Positions 25,512 through 35,036 of a DNA stretch of 64,000 bases are shown piece after piece (position 1 is the stretch's first letter; each line of letters starts with the position of its first letter). Below the pieces are notes generated by a model that saw only the letters and a list, made by a program, of their open reading frames with translations, was not told the DNA's origin and made no database searches. The DNA is from Achromobacter pulmonis (GTDB taxonomy: Bacteria; Pseudomonadota; Gammaproteobacteria; Burkholderiales; Burkholderiaceae_B): contig NZ_CADIJV010000011.1 of the NCBI RefSeq assembly GCF_902859765.1, forward strand, positions 1-64,000, read 5' to 3'. The position numbers were made by a program, and so were the translations under genes.

Positions 25512-26174
25512 ATGTACACCTTGATCATCGGCAACAAGAACTACTCCTCGTGGTCGCTGCGCCCGTGGCTGGCGCTGCGCGCCACCGGCGTCGCGTTCAC
25601 CGAACAGAAACTGGGCCTGTTCACGGAAGCCTTCGCCCGCCACCTGGAAACACTCACACCCGCCGGGCTGGTGCCGGTGCTGCTGGACGGCGACCTGGCG
25701 GTCTGGGACTCGCTGGCGATCTGCGAATACGTGGCCGAACAGCGGCCCGAGGCCCGCCTCTGGCCGCAGGACACCCGCGCCCGTGCTCGCGCCCGCTCGC
25801 TGGCCGCGCAGATGCACAGCGGCTTTGGCGCGCTGCGCCAGGCGATGCCGATGAATATCGAGGCGCATCTGCCGGGCATCGACATCCCCGAGGCCGCGCG
25901 CCAGGACATTTCCCGCATGCACGCCATCTGGCAGGACACGCGCGCCGAATTCGGCCAGGGCGGGCCGTTCCTGTTCGGCGCCTTCTCGATCGCCGATGCG
26001 TTCTTCGCGCCGGTCGTGTCGCGCTTCGTCACCTACGGCATCGCCGCGGCGGGCCCGGTGCGCGACTACATGGACGCCGTGCTGGCGTTGCCGGCGATGC
26101 AGGAATGGATGCGCGACGCACGTGCCGAGGCCACCTTCGTCGAGGCCGACGAGCCTTACCGCAAGCATCGCTGA
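25512..26174 (+). CDS. Glutathione S-transferase family protein
   Basis: A 220-residue GST with an N-terminal thioredoxin-like domain (1-80). NYSSWSLRPWLAL supplies the Ser/Tyr activating position, GLVPVLLDGD carries the cis-Pro, and WDSLAICEYVAE provides the Glu/Ser glutathione-binding pair. An all-helical C-terminal domain contains FLFGAFSIADAFFAPV, whose IADAFFAP is the N-capping/hydrophobic staple region. It conjugates or transfers glutathione in the cytosol; substrate unknown. It starts 41 nt after uvrA, perhaps sharing its transcript, and converges on dgt. Confidence 0.9.
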   Translation: MYTLIIGNKNYSSWSLRPWLALRATGVAFTEQKLGLFTEAFARHLETLTPAGLVPVLLDGDLAVWDSLAICEYVAEQRPEARLWPQDTRARARARSLAAQMHSGFGALRQAMPMNIEAHLPGIDIPEAARQDISRMHAIWQDTRAEFGQGGPFLFGAFSIADAFFAPVVSRFVTYGIAAAGPVRDYMDAVLALPAMQEWMRDARAEATFVEADEPYRKHR

Positions 26175-26238
26175 ACGCGTCGGGCGCGGCGGCCGCCGCG
26201 TCCGTGAACGGGCGCCGCCAGGGTATGGCGCACGCCCC

Positions 26239-27375
26239 TCAAACCATGTCGAACAAACGCCGGTGCTCGCGGATGGCGTAGCGGTCAGTCATGCCGGCGA
26301 TGTAGTCGGCGATGGCACGCGCCTGGTCATTGAACGCCGCGCGGCGGTAGTCCGGCGGCAGCAGGCGTGGATCATCCAGGAACGCCGCGAACAGCTCGCG
26401 CACGATGCGCCGCGCCTTGGTGGTCATGCGCAACACGCGATAGTGGCGATAGAGGTTGTCGAACAGGAACTTCTTCAGTTCGTCGGCTTCGCGCCGGATA
26501 CCTTCCGAAAATCCCGCCAGCGGCGGCGCGCGGCGCACGTCGTCGGCGCTGGCCGGCGCGGCATCGCGAATGCGCGCCAACGTGGTGCGCGTCAGGTCGC
26601 CGATCAGCGTATTGATCATGCGGCGGATGGTCTCGGCCACCGCGCGGCGCGAAGCCAGGTCGGGATAGCGCGCCAGCACTTCGGCATGGTGGCGCTGGAA
26701 GATGGACACGTCCTGCAACTGCTCCAGCGTGATCAGCCCCGAGCGCAGGCCATCGTCGATGTCGTGGTTGTTGTAGGCCACTTCATCGGCCAGATTGGCG
26801 ATCTGCGCCTCCAGCGACGGCTGGGTGCGCGCCAGGAAGCGCTCGCCCACCGCGCCCAACTGCCGCGCGTGGGCCGCCGAGCAGTGCTTGAGAATACCCT
26901 CGCGGGTCTCGAAACACAGATTCAGGCCGTTGAAGTCGGCATAGCGCTCTTCAAGCTCGTCGACCACACGCAGGCTCTGCAGATTGTGTTCGAAGCCGCC
27001 GGCCTCGGGCGCCAGTTCGCGCATGCAGGCGTTGAGTTCATCCTGGCCGGCATGGCCGAACGGCGTATGACCCAGGTCATGCGCCAGCGAAATGGCTTCG
27101 GTCAAGTCTTCGGACAGCCCCAGGCTGCGCGCCAGGGTGCGCGCGATCTGCGCCACTTCCAGGCTGTGCGTGAGCCGGGTGCGGAACAGATCCCCCTCGT
27201 GGTTCACGAACACCTGGGTCTTGTACTCCAGGCGCCGGAACGCGCCCGAATGCACGATGCGGTCACGGTCGCGCTGGAATTCGCTGCGGTTTTCCGGGGC
27301 CGGCTCGGCGTAGGTCCGGCCGCGCGATCGGGACGGGTCGGATGCGTAGGAAGCCAGTTCTTTCATCTGCGACAC
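26239..27375 (-). CDS. dgt: dNTP triphosphohydrolase (dGTPase-like)
   Basis: A 378-residue HD-domain protein of the dGTPase type-2 group. It converts dNTPs to deoxynucleosides and triphosphate. Metal-binding HD motif residues appear in [14 protein letters not shown] and [14 protein letters not shown], followed by [16 protein letters not shown] and a later D in [15 protein letters not shown] start at GTG 27375 because AGGAGA sits five bases upstream; the ATG three codons later is too far from that site. It follows aroB by 17 nt, giving an aroK-aroB-dgt operon seen in many proteobacteria. Confidence 0.92.
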   Translation of the reverse strand: MSQMKELASYASDPSRSRGRTYAEPAPENRSEFQRDRDRIVHSGAFRRLEYKTQVFVNHEGDLFRTRLTHSLEVAQIARTLARSLGLSEDLTEAISLAHDLGHTPFGHAGQDELNACMRELAPEAGGFEHNLQSLRVVDELEERYADFNGLNLCFETREGILKHCSAAHARQLGAVGERFLARTQPSLEAQIANLADEVAYNNHDIDDGLRSGLITLEQLQDVSIFQRHHAEVLARYPDLASRRAVAETIRRMINTLIGDLTRTTLARIRDAAPASADDVRRAPPLAGFSEGIRREADELKKFLFDNLYRHYRVLRMTTKARRIVRELFAAFLDDPRLLPPDYRRAAFNDQARAIADYIAGMTDRYAIREHRRLFDMV

Positions 27376-27392
27376 CGTCTCTCCTGCGGTCG

Positions 27393-28469
27393 TTATTGAG
27401 TGGTTCGGGCCAGCACGGCGCGCACGGCGTCTGCGGGCGCCGCCCGCATCATCGCCGCGCCGATACGGGACATGAGCACATAGCGGATTTCGCCGCCTTC
27501 GGTCTTCTTGTCGACCTGCATCAGGTCGAGCCAACGGTCGGCGCCCAGGTCGGGCGCAACCACGGGACAGCCGATGGCCTCGACCAGGGCGCGCACCCGG
27601 GCCACGTCGGCGCGCGGGAAACCGGCCACATCGGCGGACAATTCCGCCGCCTGCACCATGCCGCAACCGACAGCCTCGCCGTGCAGCCAGGCGCCGTAGC
27701 CCAGGCCCGCCTCGATGGCGTGGCCGAAGGTATGGCCCAGGTTCAGGATCGCGCGCAGGCCGGATTCGCGTTCGTCCTTGCCCACCACCTGCGCCTTCAG
27801 CTCGCAGGAGCGGCGAATGGCATAGGCGATGGCCTGCGGGTCCAGGTTGCGCAGTTTTTGCGCATTCTGCTCGCACCAGGTCCAGAATTCCGGGTCCAGG
27901 ATCAGGCCGTACTTGATGACTTCGGCCAGGCCTGCCGACACTTCGCGCGCCGGCAGGGTGGCCAGCACGGCGGTATCGATCTCGACCGCCAGCGGCTGGT
28001 AGAACGCGCCGATCATGTTCTTGCCGAGCGGGTGGTTCACGGCCGTCTTGCCGCCGACCGACGAATCGACCTGGGCCAGCAGGGTCGTGGGCACCTGCAC
28101 GAAGCGCACGCCACGCATGTACACCGCGGCGGCGAAACCGGTCATGTCGCCGATCACGCCGCCGCCCAGCGCCACCAGCACGCAGCGGCGGTCCAGGCGA
28201 TGGGTCAGCAGGGCATCGAAGATCAGGTTCAGCGACTGCCAGTCCTTGTACGACTCGCCGTCAGGCAGCTCGATGCGCAGCACCCGCTTGCCGCTGCGCG
28301 CCAGGGCGGCTTCGGCGCGTTCGCCGTACAGCGCCGCCACGGTCGGGTTGGTCACCACCGCGATGGCGGTGGCGTCGGCGGGAATGCTCTCGTCCAGGGC
28401 ATCCAGGCGCCCCGGCGCGATGCGGATCGGATACTGTCCGCCCGGGGTGTCAACCTCAACAACGTTCAT
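27393..28469 (-). CDS. aroB: 3-dehydroquinate synthase
   Basis: A 358-residue enzyme of the shikimate pathway that cyclises DAHP to 3-dehydroquinate using NAD and a divalent metal. Conserved features are [14 protein letters not shown] (about 98-111), the [19 protein letters not shown] loop, EVIKYGLI with the metal ligand E, and the metal-binding histidines in [10 protein letters not shown] and LHGEAV. Its ATG overlaps the aroK stop (ATGA at 28466-28469), so translation is coupled. Confidence 0.97.
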   Translation of the reverse strand: MNVVEVDTPGGQYPIRIAPGRLDALDESIPADATAIAVVTNPTVAALYGERAEAALARSGKRVLRIELPDGESYKDWQSLNLIFDALLTHRLDRRCVLVALGGGVIGDMTGFAAAVYMRGVRFVQVPTTLLAQVDSSVGGKTAVNHPLGKNMIGAFYQPLAVEIDTAVLATLPAREVSAGLAEVIKYGLILDPEFWTWCEQNAQKLRNLDPQAIAYAIRRSCELKAQVVGKDERESGLRAILNLGHTFGHAIEAGLGYGAWLHGEAVGCGMVQAAELSADVAGFPRADVARVRALVEAIGCPVVAPDLGADRWLDLMQVDKKTEGGEIRYVLMSRIGAAMMRAAPADAVRAVLARTTQ

Positions 28470-29107
28470 ATCTGCTTCTCGAAGGCTTGTAATTGCGGCA
28501 GCAGCGCCTTGACCAGGGTGTGGATGGGCATGGAGCCGGTTTCCACCACCAGGTCGGCAACTTCCTTGTAAAGGGGTTCGCGCAGCGTCATCAGATCCCG
28601 CAGGGTGCCGCGCGGATCGGCGGTGGCCAGCAGCGGCCGGTTGCGGTCGCGGCAGGTGCGGCGGAACAATTCGTCCACGCTGGCCCTCAAATAGACCACG
28701 ATGCCCCGCTCGCGCAGCCGCGCCCGGTTGTCGGCGGCCAGGATCGCGCCGCCCCCCGTGGCGAGAATTATGTTGCGCCGTTGGGTACACTCTTCCAGAG
28801 CGGCGGATTCCCGGCGACGAAAACCGGCCTCGCCCTCGATTTCGAAGATTACCGGCACCCGTACGCCGCAACGCGCCTCGAGCTCATGGTCCAGATCGAC
28901 AAACTCGCGCCCCAGGGCACGCGCCAGGCCACGGCCGATGGTCGTCTTGCCCGCCCCCATCATCCCCACCAGGAAGACGGGCAGATCGTGCGGCAGCGAC
29001 ACGGCCTTGCCTGCGCATTCCGAAGCGCAAGGCGGGGTTTCGGGCGCCTCGCCGGTGGGCGCCGGGTCCGGGTCAGCCTCCGGACATGAGTGAGCGGAAA
29101 AGTTCAT
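28466..29107 (-). CDS. aroK: Shikimate kinase
   Basis: A 213-residue P-loop kinase that phosphorylates shikimate. Walker A is GMMGAGKTT (about 48-56), the DLDHELE shikimate-binding region and the ATGGGAI motif (about 115-121) are intact, and the RNRPLL lid is present. It has an unusually long N-terminal extension of about 40 residues, rich in Pro, Glu and Ala, before the kinase fold; E. coli AroK is about 173 residues. ATG 29107 is the likely start. First gene of the aroK-aroB-dgt operon and divergent from mrcA, with a 115-nt intergenic region. Confidence 0.95.
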   Translation of the reverse strand: MNFSAHSCPEADPDPAPTGEAPETPPCASECAGKAVSLPHDLPVFLVGMMGAGKTTIGRGLARALGREFVDLDHELEARCGVRVPVIFEIEGEAGFRRRESAALEECTQRRNIILATGGGAILAADNRARLRERGIVVYLRASVDELFRRTCRDRNRPLLATADPRGTLRDLMTLREPLYKEVADLVVETGSMPIHTLVKALLPQLQAFEKQI

Positions 29108-29222
29108 GACGGCATTATCACATCTGCCGCCAAGTTGCCCGCGCGCCACATTGAACTATCTTGTTACAGAAACCGGTCTCGCCCGCTGAGGTAGGACCGG
29201 AGATACCCGTAAAATCGCCGCG

Positions 29223-31670
29223 ATGAGCAAGCCGCAGAATTCCTCCAAAAAAGACAAGCCCGCCAATAACGGTTCCCCGATATTGCGTTTTTTCGTCAAG
29301 ACCGGCATTTTGTTTGCCGGCCTGTTCCTGTGTGGCGTGCTGCTGGCCGGCATGGCGCTGGCGCTGGCGTGGCCCAACCTGCCCGACCTGCACGCCATGA
29401 CGGACTACCGCCCGCGGGTGCCGTTGCGCGTCTATACGGCCGACAAGGTGCTGATCGGCGAATTCGGCGAAGAGCGCCGCAACGTGCTGCGCTTCAATGA
29501 AATCCCGGACGTCATGAAGTCCGCGGTATTGGCGGCCGAAGACGACCGCTTTTACCAGCACGGCGGCATCGACTGGACCGGCGTGGTGCGCGCCGGCCTG
29601 ACCAACCTGATCAACATGTCCAAGACACAGGGCGCCAGCACCATCACCATGCAGGTGGCGCGCAATTTTTACCTGTCGTCTGAAAAGACCTACTCGCGCA
29701 AGTTCTACGAGCTGCTGCTGACGTTCAAGATCGAGTCCGAGCTCTCCAAGGATCAGATCCTCGAGCTCTACATGAACCAGATCTATCTGGGGCACCGCGC
29801 CTATGGCTTCGCCGCCGCCTCGCGCACCTACTTTGGCAAGCCGCTGGCGGAAGTCACCCCGGCCGAGGCCGCCATGCTGGCCGGCATCCCCAAGGCGCCC
29901 TCGCGCTTCAATCCGATCTCCAACCGCCCCCGCGCCGAACTGCGCCAGCGCTACGTGCTGGGCCGCATGCTGTCGCTGGGTTACCTGACCGAACCCGAAT
30001 ACAAGCAGGCGATGGCGCAGCAGATCGTCATGAAGTCGGCCGAAGGCACGCCGGCCGGCGGCTACAGCATCCATGGCGAGTATGTGGCCGAACTGGCGCG
30101 CCAGCTGCTGTTCAACGTGTACCAGGACAACGTCTACTCGCGCGGCATCAACATCTACACCACGGTGCATTCCAAAGACCAGGAGGCAGCCTACCGCGCC
30201 GTGCGCGAAGGCGTGCTGGAATACACCCGCCGCGCGCCCTACCCCGGCCCCGAGGAACAGCTCGACCTGCCGCCCGGCACCGAGAACAACCCGCAGGCCC
30301 TGGATGAATTCCTGGACGGCGTGTTCGACAAGTTCAGCGACAGCGGCGACCTGCTGACCGCGGTGGTGCTGTCGGCCAGTCCCACCGAAGTGAAGCTGGC
30401 GCGCAGCTCGCGCGAGATCATCACCGTCACCGACAAGAAGGTGCTGAGCGTGGTGGCGCGCGCGCTCACGGACAAGGCCAAGCCCGAGCAACGCATCAAG
30501 CGCGGCTCGGTGGTCTACATCCACAAGTTCGGCGACAACTGGGAAATCATCAACATGCCGTCGGTGCAGGCCGCGTTCGTGGCGCTGTCGCCGCAGGACG
30601 GGGCGATCCGCGCCATGGTCGGCGGCTTCGACTTCTACCGCGGCAACTTCAACCGCGTGACGCAGGCCTGGCGCCAGCCCGGCTCGAACATCAAGCCGTT
30701 CATCTACGCCGCCTCGCTCGAGCGCGGCCTGACCCCGGCCACGCAGATCTCCGATCAGCCCTTCGAGCTGACCGCCGCGCAGACCGGATCCAAGGCCTGG
30801 AATCCGAAAAACTACGGCAACCAGTACGAACCCATGCTGACGCTGCGCCAGGGTCTGTACAAGTCCAAGAACATGGTCTCGATCCGCATCCTGCAAGCCA
30901 TCGGCCCGCAGTATGCGCAGGACTACCTGACCCGCTTCGGTTTCGACAAGGCGCGCCAGCCCGCGGTGCTGCCGCTGGCGCTGGGCGCCGGCTCGGTCAC
31001 CCCGCTGCAACTGGCCGGCGCGTTCTCCGTATTCGCCAACGGCGGCTACCGCGTCACCCCCTACCTGATCGACCGCGTCACCGACAGCAGCGGCAAGATC
31101 GTGATGCAGGCCAAACCGGTCGTGGCCGGCGACGCCGCGGCCCGCGCCATCGACCCGCGCACGGCCTGGATCATGGATGACGTGCTGCGCGGCGTCGCCA
31201 CCTATGGCACCGCGGCCCGCGCCCGGTCGCTGCTCAAGCGCAACGACATTGCCGGCAAGACCGGCACCACCAATGAATCGGTGGATGCCTGGTTCTCGGG
31301 CTACACCCCGTCGCTGGTGGCCACCGCCTGGCTGGGCTTCGACCAGCCCAAGTCGCTGGGTTCGCGCGAAACCGGCGGCGGCGTGGCCATGCCGATCTGG
31401 GTCGACTACATGCAGGACGTGCTCAAGGGCGTACCCGAAGAAAAGCAGCGCCCCCGCCCCGATGGCATCATCGTCGAAAACGGCGAATACTACTTCTCGG
31501 AATTCCCGCCCGGCCAGGCCGTGGCGCGCCTGGGCCTGCCGCAAGCCGACACGCTGGGCGAGTTCCTGAACGGCCTGAACAGCGACAGCGGCGAAGACAA
31601 CCGCATCAAGGTGGCGCCAGGCGTGGGCACGCAAAGCGCCCAGCCCTGGTCGCAGAAGATCCCATTCTGA
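29223..31670 (+). CDS. mrcA: Penicillin-binding protein 1A (bifunctional peptidoglycan synthase)
   Basis: An 815-residue class A PBP. One N-terminal membrane anchor (about 23-50) precedes a GT51 glycosyltransferase domain with catalytic E106 (AAEDDRFY). An OB-like insert and a transpeptidase domain follow: S488 in SNIK, SKN in YKSKNMVS, and KTGT starting at K679. It polymerises and cross-links peptidoglycan in the periplasm. Divergent from aroK, as ponA/mrcA is in many gamma- and betaproteobacteria. A large stem-loop lies 30 nt beyond the stop. Confidence 0.97.
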   Translation: MSKPQNSSKKDKPANNGSPILRFFVKTGILFAGLFLCGVLLAGMALALAWPNLPDLHAMTDYRPRVPLRVYTADKVLIGEFGEERRNVLRFNEIPDVMKSAVLAAEDDRFYQHGGIDWTGVVRAGLTNLINMSKTQGASTITMQVARNFYLSSEKTYSRKFYELLLTFKIESELSKDQILELYMNQIYLGHRAYGFAAASRTYFGKPLAEVTPAEAAMLAGIPKAPSRFNPISNRPRAELRQRYVLGRMLSLGYLTEPEYKQAMAQQIVMKSAEGTPAGGYSIHGEYVAELARQLLFNVYQDNVYSRGINIYTTVHSKDQEAAYRAVREGVLEYTRRAPYPGPEEQLDLPPGTENNPQALDEFLDGVFDKFSDSGDLLTAVVLSASPTEVKLARSSREIITVTDKKVLSVVARALTDKAKPEQRIKRGSVVYIHKFGDNWEIINMPSVQAAFVALSPQDGAIRAMVGGFDFYRGNFNRVTQAWRQPGSNIKPFIYAASLERGLTPATQISDQPFELTAAQTGSKAWNPKNYGNQYEPMLTLRQGLYKSKNMVSIRILQAIGPQYAQDYLTRFGFDKARQPAVLPLALGAGSVTPLQLAGAFSVFANGGYRVTPYLIDRVTDSSGKIVMQAKPVVAGDAAARAIDPRTAWIMDDVLRGVATYGTAARARSLLKRNDIAGKTGTTNESVDAWFSGYTPSLVATAWLGFDQPKSLGSRETGGGVAMPIWVDYMQDVLKGVPEEKQRPRPDGIIVENGEYYFSEFPPGQAVARLGLPQADTLGEFLNGLNSDSGEDNRIKVAPGVGTQSAQPWSQKIPF

Positions 31671-31699
31671 GCGGACTGAAGAAGGGCCGCGATCAATGA

Positions 31700-31745
31700 A
31701 TTGACCCCCGAAAGCGGGATATCAATCCAACCTTCGGGGGTCAAT
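31700..31745. repeat. 13-bp perfect inverted repeat between mrcA and cyaY
   Basis: ATTGACCCCCGAA (31700-31712) and TTCGGGGGTCAAT (31733-31745) are exact complements with a 20-nt spacer. Neither side has a T-tract, so it is not a standard terminator, although it sits between convergent genes and could act as a bidirectional block or be a mobile-repeat relic. Confidence 0.75.
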
Positions 31746-31775
31746 GAAATCGCCGGCCTTGGGGTGCGGCGAACG

Positions 31776-32105
31776 CTACAGGCGAACCGCGACGGGCACG
31801 CCGGCAGCGGCGGAACAGATCTGCGAGAGCGCATCGGGCAGATTCGGGCCGCCTCGGGTATCGTTCCAGTGCTGGCCGTCGTAACGGTAGTGGAAACCAC
31901 CGCTGCGCGCGGCCACCCACAGTTCCTGCATGGCGGCCTGGCTGTTCACCACCACATGGGTATTGTCTTCGAACACCATGGTCAGCACATTGCCGCTGCG
32001 GCTGGTTTCGACGTCGACGTCGAGCGAAGCCGCCCAGTCATCGGCCTGGCTTTCGATGCTGTCCAGCACCTGGTCGATCAACGCAAGAAATTCGGATTCG
32101 GTCAT
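31776..32105 (-). CDS. cyaY: Frataxin-like protein CyaY
   Basis: A 109-residue frataxin fold with the acidic first helix (MTESEFLALIDQVLDSIESQADDW) and the beta sheet VLTMVFEDNTHVVVNSQAAMQELWVAARSGGFHY. It binds iron and modulates IscS-dependent Fe-S cluster assembly. ATG 32105 has AGG about 9 nt upstream. It is divergent from lptM-lysA, the same arrangement as in E. coli and many betaproteobacteria. Confidence 0.94.
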   Translation of the reverse strand: MTESEFLALIDQVLDSIESQADDWAASLDVDVETSRSGNVLTMVFEDNTHVVVNSQAAMQELWVAARSGGFHYRYDGQHWNDTRGGPNLPDALSQICSAAAGVPVAVRL

Positions 32106-32136
32106 AATCGAGCCTGCAAGAATTACGGAGTTCCCA

Positions 32137-32328
32137 GTGTTCCAATTGGCATTCAGCCGCATGTCTCTACGCATTGTAGCCACGCTCGCGCTGACCGGCA
32201 TGGTTGCGGCCTGCGGCTACAAGGGTCCTTTGTACATGCCCACCCCTGACGGCAAGCCGCCGCCTCCCGGGCAGCGCCAGAGCACGCCCCAGGTGCCGCA
32301 GATCCCGTCCGCGCCCACGCTGCCATGA
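32137..32328 (+). CDS. lptM: Small lipoprotein LptM (YifL family)
   Basis: A short lipoprotein whose signal peptide ends in the lipobox MVAAC. Right after the Cys comes GYKGPLYMP, the hallmark of LptM/YifL, followed by a Pro/Gln-rich tail. E. coli LptM helps assembly of the LptD/E lipopolysaccharide translocon. A GTG at 32137 with GGAG six bases upstream gives a 63-residue precursor; the internal ATG 32161 is the alternative and would give a normal 18-residue signal. The stop overlaps the lysA start (ATGA), so the two are coupled, as in other proteobacteria. Confidence 0.85.
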   Translation: MFQLAFSRMSLRIVATLALTGMVAACGYKGPLYMPTPDGKPPPPGQRQSTPQVPQIPSAPTLP

Positions 32329-33617
32329 CCACCGCGTTCCCGGTTCCGCCCGAACTGGCCGGGCATCCGTTCTTCCAGTACCGCAACAACGTGCTGTACG
32401 CCGAAGACGTGCCGCTGGACCATCTGGCCGGAAAACTGGGAACACCGCTCTACGTCTACTCCCGCGCGGCGCTGCGCGCCGCCTGGAACACCTACCACAG
32501 CGCCATCGGCCAGCGTCCCGTGCAGATCTGCTACGGCATGAAGGCCAACTCCAACCTGGCGGTCCTGAAGGAATTCGTCCGCCTGGGCGCCGGGTTCGAC
32601 ATCGTCTCGGGTGGCGAACTCAAGCGCGCCCTGGCCGTGGGCGCCAATCCCGCCCGCATCGTCTTCTCCGGAGTCGGCAAGCAGGCCTGGGAGATGCGCG
32701 CGGCGCTGAACGCTGGCGTCATGTGCTTCAACGTCGAATCCGAAGCCGAGCTGCAGCGCCTGTCCGACGTCGCCCGGGAAGCCGGCCGCCGCGCCAGGGT
32801 GGCGCTGCGCGTCAACCCGGATGTCGATGCGCAGACCCACCCGTACATTTCCACCGGCCTCAAAGAGAACAAATTCGGCATTCCCATCGCCGCCGCGCTC
32901 GACGCCTATCGTAGCGCCCGCCTGCTGCCCGGCCTGGAAATCACCGGCCTGGACTGCCATATCGGATCGCAGCTGACCGACATCAGTCCCTATTTCGACG
33001 CGCTGGAAAAGCTCCTGGACCTGGTCGCCGACCTGGAGGGCATCGGCATCCGCCTGTCACACCTGGACCTGGGCGGAGGGCTGGGCATTCGCTACCACGA
33101 TGAAGCCCCTCCCTCGCCCAAGGCGCTGCTGGATGGCGTGTTCCAGCGCCTGCAGGCACGAGGCCAAGGCCATTTGCGACTGGTGCTGGAACCCGGCCGT
33201 TCCCTGGTGGGCAACGCCGGCGTGCTGCTGACCACGGTCCAGTACCTGAAGCACGGCGAGGCGCGCAATTTCGCCATCGTCGATGCCGCCATGAACGACC
33301 TGTTGCGGCCGGCCCTGTACGACGCCTGGCACGGCTTGCTGCCGCTGCGGCCACGCGCCGGCGACGCGCTCGACTACGACGTCGTCGGCCCCGTCTGCGA
33401 AAGCGCCGACTGGCTGGCGCGGCAACGCGCGCTGGTGCTCGAGCAGGGCGACGTACTGGCGCTGGAGTCAGCCGGCGCCTACGGCATGACGATGGCCGGC
33501 AACTACAATACGCGGCCGCGCGCGGCTGAAGTCATGGTCGACGGCGGCCGCTACCATGTGGTGCGCCAGCGTGAAACGCTGGACGACCTGTTGCGCGGCG
33601 AATCCACCCTGCCCTGA
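32325..33617 (+). CDS. lysA: Diaminopimelate decarboxylase
   Basis: A 430-residue fold-type III PLP enzyme that decarboxylates meso-diaminopimelate to lysine. The PLP lysine is K73 (YGMKANSN). HIGSQL, the DLGGGLGI loop, EPGRSLVG and CESADWLA, which supplies the active-site Cys from the partner subunit, are all present. Its start codon overlaps the lptM stop. A perfect 12-bp inverted repeat follows at 33639-33664. Confidence 0.97.
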   Translation: MTTAFPVPPELAGHPFFQYRNNVLYAEDVPLDHLAGKLGTPLYVYSRAALRAAWNTYHSAIGQRPVQICYGMKANSNLAVLKEFVRLGAGFDIVSGGELKRALAVGANPARIVFSGVGKQAWEMRAALNAGVMCFNVESEAELQRLSDVAREAGRRARVALRVNPDVDAQTHPYISTGLKENKFGIPIAAALDAYRSARLLPGLEITGLDCHIGSQLTDISPYFDALEKLLDLVADLEGIGIRLSHLDLGGGLGIRYHDEAPPSPKALLDGVFQRLQARGQGHLRLVLEPGRSLVGNAGVLLTTVQYLKHGEARNFAIVDAAMNDLLRPALYDAWHGLLPLRPRAGDALDYDVVGPVCESADWLARQRALVLEQGDVLALESAGAYGMTMAGNYNTRPRAAEVMVDGGRYHVVRQRETLDDLLRGESTLP

Positions 33618-33638
33618 ACCGGTTCCCCGCGCCATGAA

Positions 33639-33664
33639 ATAGGCCCCGTCGAGACGGGGCCTAT
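33639..33664. terminator. Perfect hairpin between lysA and ccsA (convergent)
   Basis: ATAGGCCCCGTC and its complement GACGGGGCCTAT with a 2-nt centre. It lies between two convergent genes and probably stops transcription from both sides. A T-tract is lacking, so efficiency is uncertain. Confidence 0.6.
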
Positions 33665-33681
33665 TGCGATGCGCGCCTGGA

Positions 33682-35028
33682 TCAGAGCTGGCCGTACGAA
33701 TGCAGCCCCGACAGGAACATGTTCACGCCCAGGAAAGCAAAACCGGTGATCAACAGGCCGGTCAGCGCCCAATAGGCCGCCATGGTGCCGCGCAGGCCCT
33801 TGATCAGCCGCATGTGCAGCCAGGCCGCATAGTTCAGCCAGACGATCAGGGCCCAGGTTTCCTTGGGATCCCACTGCCAATACGCGCCCCAGGCGTCCGC
33901 CGCCCACAGCGCGCCCAGGATGGTCGCCACCGTGAAGAAGGCAAAGCCGATGGCGATGGCGCGGTACATGATGTCGTCCAGCACCTCCAGCGGCGGCAGT
34001 GCAGCGGCGATGCGGCGCCGTCCCAGCAGGATGGCGCCAACGATGACGGCGCCGATGCCGAAATACAGCATCCAGGTCGCCGACAGGCCATCGGAGCGGA
34101 ATACCATGGGCTCGGCGCACAGCAGCACGCCCAGCACGAACAGCGGCGCCAGCTTGAGCCACGACGAGGTCTGGCCATGCTGCTTGACCAGGTAGGCGAA
34201 GCCGACCATCGCCGCCAGCGAGAAGGTGCCATAGCCGATGAAGTTGGCGGGCACGTGCAGTTTCATCCACCAGCTCTTGAGCGCCGGCACCAGCGGCTGG
34301 ATCTGCCCGGCATCGCGCGTGAACGAATACCACAGCAGGAACACCACCGCCGAGGTCACCACCAGCAGCACGAAACCGCCCAGTGCGCGGGTGGCGTACT
34401 TGCGCTCGTAGTACAGGTAGAACAGGGCCGTGATCAATGCGAACAGCACGAAGACTTCGTACAGGTTGCTGACCGGGATATGGCCCAGGTCCGGGCCCAT
34501 CAGATGGCCCTCGCGCCAGCGCACCAGCAGCCCGGTCAGGCCGGCGAACACCGCGCCCCAGGTCAGGGCGGTGCCCAGCCACGCCGCGGTCGGGCTGAAA
34601 AAGCCGATCCAGTAGCAGACCATGGCCAGCGCGAACAGTGCGCTCATCCACAGGATGGCCGACTGTGACGAGAGCAGGTATTTCAGGAAGAATACCTGCT
34701 CGGCCCGCGCCAGGTCATTACCGTAGAGCATCAACGCCAGGCCGGCCGCGATCGCACAGGCCACCATCAGGCGGCGCAACGGACGCCACAGCCACCCCAT
34801 CCAGGCCAGCACCGGCACCGTGCCGCACAGGATGATCTTCTCGTAATAGTCCATCGCGCCGCTGAAACGCGTCAGCGCGAAACCGGCGCCCGCCGCCAGC
34901 AGCAGGAAGAACACGACGTCCGTCCAATCCGGCCGGCCGCGCTGCGCGCGGCTATCACCGGTTTCGGACAGGTTGTCCTGCCAGAGGTTTTCGGGCGTGG
35001 GGGAATGCGTGGTGGTCGTCGTGGACAT
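33682..35028 (-). CDS. ccsA: Cytochrome c biogenesis protein CcsA/ResC (heme handling)
   Basis: A 448-residue membrane protein with about eight or more helices. It carries the tryptophan-rich WWD heme-handling motif WGAYWQWDPKETWAL (about 372-386). Histidines flanking it in HLMGPDLGHIPVSN and in KLHVPANF and HMRLIKG would ligate heme. With ResB it forms the System II (Ccs) synthetase, which exports heme and attaches it to apocytochrome CxxCH motifs on the periplasmic side. It starts 8 nt after resB in the same transcript. Confidence 0.93.
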   Translation of the reverse strand: MSTTTTTHSPTPENLWQDNLSETGDSRAQRGRPDWTDVVFFLLLAAGAGFALTRFSGAMDYYEKIILCGTVPVLAWMGWLWRPLRRLMVACAIAAGLALMLYGNDLARAEQVFFLKYLLSSQSAILWMSALFALAMVCYWIGFFSPTAAWLGTALTWGAVFAGLTGLLVRWREGHLMGPDLGHIPVSNLYEVFVLFALITALFYLYYERKYATRALGGFVLLVVTSAVVFLLWYSFTRDAGQIQPLVPALKSWWMKLHVPANFIGYGTFSLAAMVGFAYLVKQHGQTSSWLKLAPLFVLGVLLCAEPMVFRSDGLSATWMLYFGIGAVIVGAILLGRRRIAAALPPLEVLDDIMYRAIAIGFAFFTVATILGALWAADAWGAYWQWDPKETWALIVWLNYAAWLHMRLIKGLRGTMAAYWALTGLLITGFAFLGVNMFLSGLHSYGQL

Positions 35029-35036
35029 AGGAAACC

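Noticed and set aside
29118-31634. 838-codon minus-strand frame opposite mrcA
   Set aside because: It lies wholly within mrcA, whose GT51 and transpeptidase motifs are intact. The antisense product is His/Gly/Val-rich with no motif.
32137-32160. Extension of lptM further upstream than the GTG
   Set aside because: The frame stays open upstream but overlaps cyaY antisense and lacks a signal-peptide-like N-terminus. The GTG with GGAG or the ATG at 32161 are the only sensible starts.
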